Source: Lysobacterales bacterium (GTDB lineage: Bacteria > Pseudomonadota > Gammaproteobacteria > Xanthomonadales > Rhodanobacteraceae). Taken from it: a DNA stretch of 64,000 nucleotides. Shown here in pieces: positions 63,093 through 64,000 of this stretch. The notes beneath the pieces were generated by a model. The model worked only from the letters and a program-made list of their open reading frames with translations, searched no databases and was not told the origin of the DNA. The stretch lies in NCBI GenBank assembly GCA_016721015.1, contig JADKJL010000001.1, positions 1 to 64,000 of the forward strand, in the 5' to 3' direction. A program made the position numbers and the translations under genes. Each line of letters opens with the position of its first letter. Position 1 is the stretch's first letter.

Positions 63093-64000
63093 CTACGGAT
63101 TCTCAAAGGAATTGGCGAAGATGACGTCAGTCAGATTCAGGCGAAAGCGGTACAAGGCCGCTTCCGTTCCGCTGGCAATCGTCCACGATGATGTCGAGTT
63201 AGCGGCAACCGCAATCCGGCTGCCTTGTGCTGGAAACGGGCCCAGATAGTCGGTGGCGGCAAGAATGCTCCCGCTTTCCCCATCCACGAGGGTCAAGGCA
63301 TCCGCGCTGGCGGCAACCAGGGTGTGCAGGTCTCCACCCAATGCCGACATGGCGCGCAACGGCGCCGGCATTGAATAGCTCCTGATCAAGGCCTGTGTCG
63401 ATGCACTGTAGAAAGTCACCTCGCCGGCGTCCTGAAACACCCCGATCTCCGCACCGTTCTCGCCATTCGGCACGAGAAAGGCGCCATTGTTCGGAATGGC
63501 GATCGTCCACGAGAGCAGACCGGTTGAACTGTCGTACGCGCGCAAGCTGTCAGGCAGCACGGCGATCAGTTGCTTGCCGGACGAGCCGCCGGCGACCAGG
63601 ACTCCATTCATTCCGGAATTCACGCTGCCCATCGAAACGGACGTCCACAACGTACCCCCGGTGTCGCCTGAGAACACCTGAAGTAGAGCGCCATTCGCCA
63701 TCACGCTCACTGGCTCGGTAGCGGCAACGTAGTCCAAGATCCCGTCACTGTCGAAGTCAACTAGTGCCAGATCTTTCAAGCTACGCCATAGCATCGGCCC
63801 AGAACTGAAGCCCCCGATCTGCAGTCGGATCGAATGCGTCATTCCGTCCAGGACGGTGATCCTGCCCGCATACTCCGTTCCTCCTGCGAGAACGATATCC
63901 ATGCCTTGGGTTTCGGCATGTGGAACCAGTTCGATTTTCGTTACGGCGAGATAGAGCGGATCATTGACGTCGAGCACTTTGGTCGGCGAGCGCCATTCCT
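63093..64000 (-). CDS. Secreted beta-propeller (FG-GAP/VCBS-like) protein, C-terminal part (cut by window edge)
   Basis: The frame is open to the right window edge, so the start is unseen. The visible 300 residues carry propeller-type repeats: KDLALVDFDSDGILDYVAAT (a DxDxDG calcium motif), LLQVFSGDTGGTLWTS, LRAYDSSTGLLSWTIAIP and LTLVDGESGSILAATDYLGP. It ends with DVIFANSFENP, the same tag seen on the beta-helix proteins in this window. Confidence 0.8.
   Translation of the reverse strand, partial: EWRSPTKVLDVNDPLYLAVTKIELVPHAETQGMDIVLAGGTEYAGRITVLDGMTHSIRLQIGGFSSGPMLWRSLKDLALVDFDSDGILDYVAATEPVSVMANGALLQVFSGDTGGTLWTSVSMGSVNSGMNGVLVAGGSSGKQLIAVLPDSLRAYDSSTGLLSWTIAIPNNGAFLVPNGENGAEIGVFQDAGEVTFYSASTQALIRSYSMPAPLRAMSALGGDLHTLVAASADALTLVDGESGSILAATDYLGPFPAQGSRIAVAANSTSSWTIASGTEAALYRFRLNLTDVIFANSFENP

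Noticed and set aside
1..64000. tRNA, rRNA or tmRNA genes
   Set aside because: I looked for cloverleaf ends and conserved rRNA segments and saw none; no dedicated search could be run.

Overview
The window looks like chromosome from a gammaproteobacterium of the Lysobacterales (Xanthomonadales), probably near Dokdonella/Rhodanobacteraceae. The basis is high GC, CSLREA-type beta-helix secreted proteins, repeated C-terminal tags of the form IFxxGF(D/E), paired ECF sigma factors and Ser/Thr kinase-TPR receptors, and a GGGAGCGGCTTCAGCCGCGA-type repeat. The placement is inferred from gene content, not from a marker gene.

Layout. 1-14.4 kb: signalling and cell-surface region with secreted CSLREA/beta-helix proteins (partial at 1-328; 2520-4214; a remnant at 4309-4725; 12073-14412), a winged-helix/TPR regulator, two ECF-type sigma factors (4929, 8523) and two transmembrane Ser/Thr kinase-TPR proteins (5619-8298, 9245-11980). 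14.9-26.3 kb: a sulfide/NO module with a cytochrome c, a porin, SirB2, NnrS, a BigR/SqrR-like dithiol repressor, sulfide:quinone oxidoreductase, cytochrome b561, DUF2892, DUF302 and an RND pump. A perfect 12-bp inverted repeat lies in the divergent promoter. 26.9-42.5 kb: a defence/mobile island with an AAA ATPase, a group II intron with reverse transcriptase, another CSLREA protein, a type I restriction-modification locus (YgjP-like metallopeptidase, HsdR, HsdS, HsdM, an extra half-HsdS, a Cas2-like SinR protein), an AbiEi/AbiEii toxin-antitoxin pair and long direct repeats. 42.6-53.8 kb: a truncated beta-CASP exonuclease copy, TetR-MFP-ABC efflux operon, a stand-alone encapsulated-ferritin-like protein, a LOG protein, an intact beta-CASP MBL protein coupled to a P-type ATPase, and two small proteins. 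53.85-54.2 kb: a 39-bp REP-like tandem array. 54.3-64 kb: small conserved proteins, then a putative three-gene cassette (56-aa peptide, 2OG-Fe(II) oxygenase, cupin-like protein), a propeller-GGDEF receptor and a secreted propeller protein cut by the window edge.

Caution on quality: at least eleven genes or gene parts are interrupted by single- or two-base indels, many in homopolymers, and restoring one base usually recovers a full conserved protein. Most of these look like sequencing or assembly errors rather than true pseudogenes. The most novel-looking element is the peptide/oxygenase/cupin cassette at 56.5-59.5 kb.
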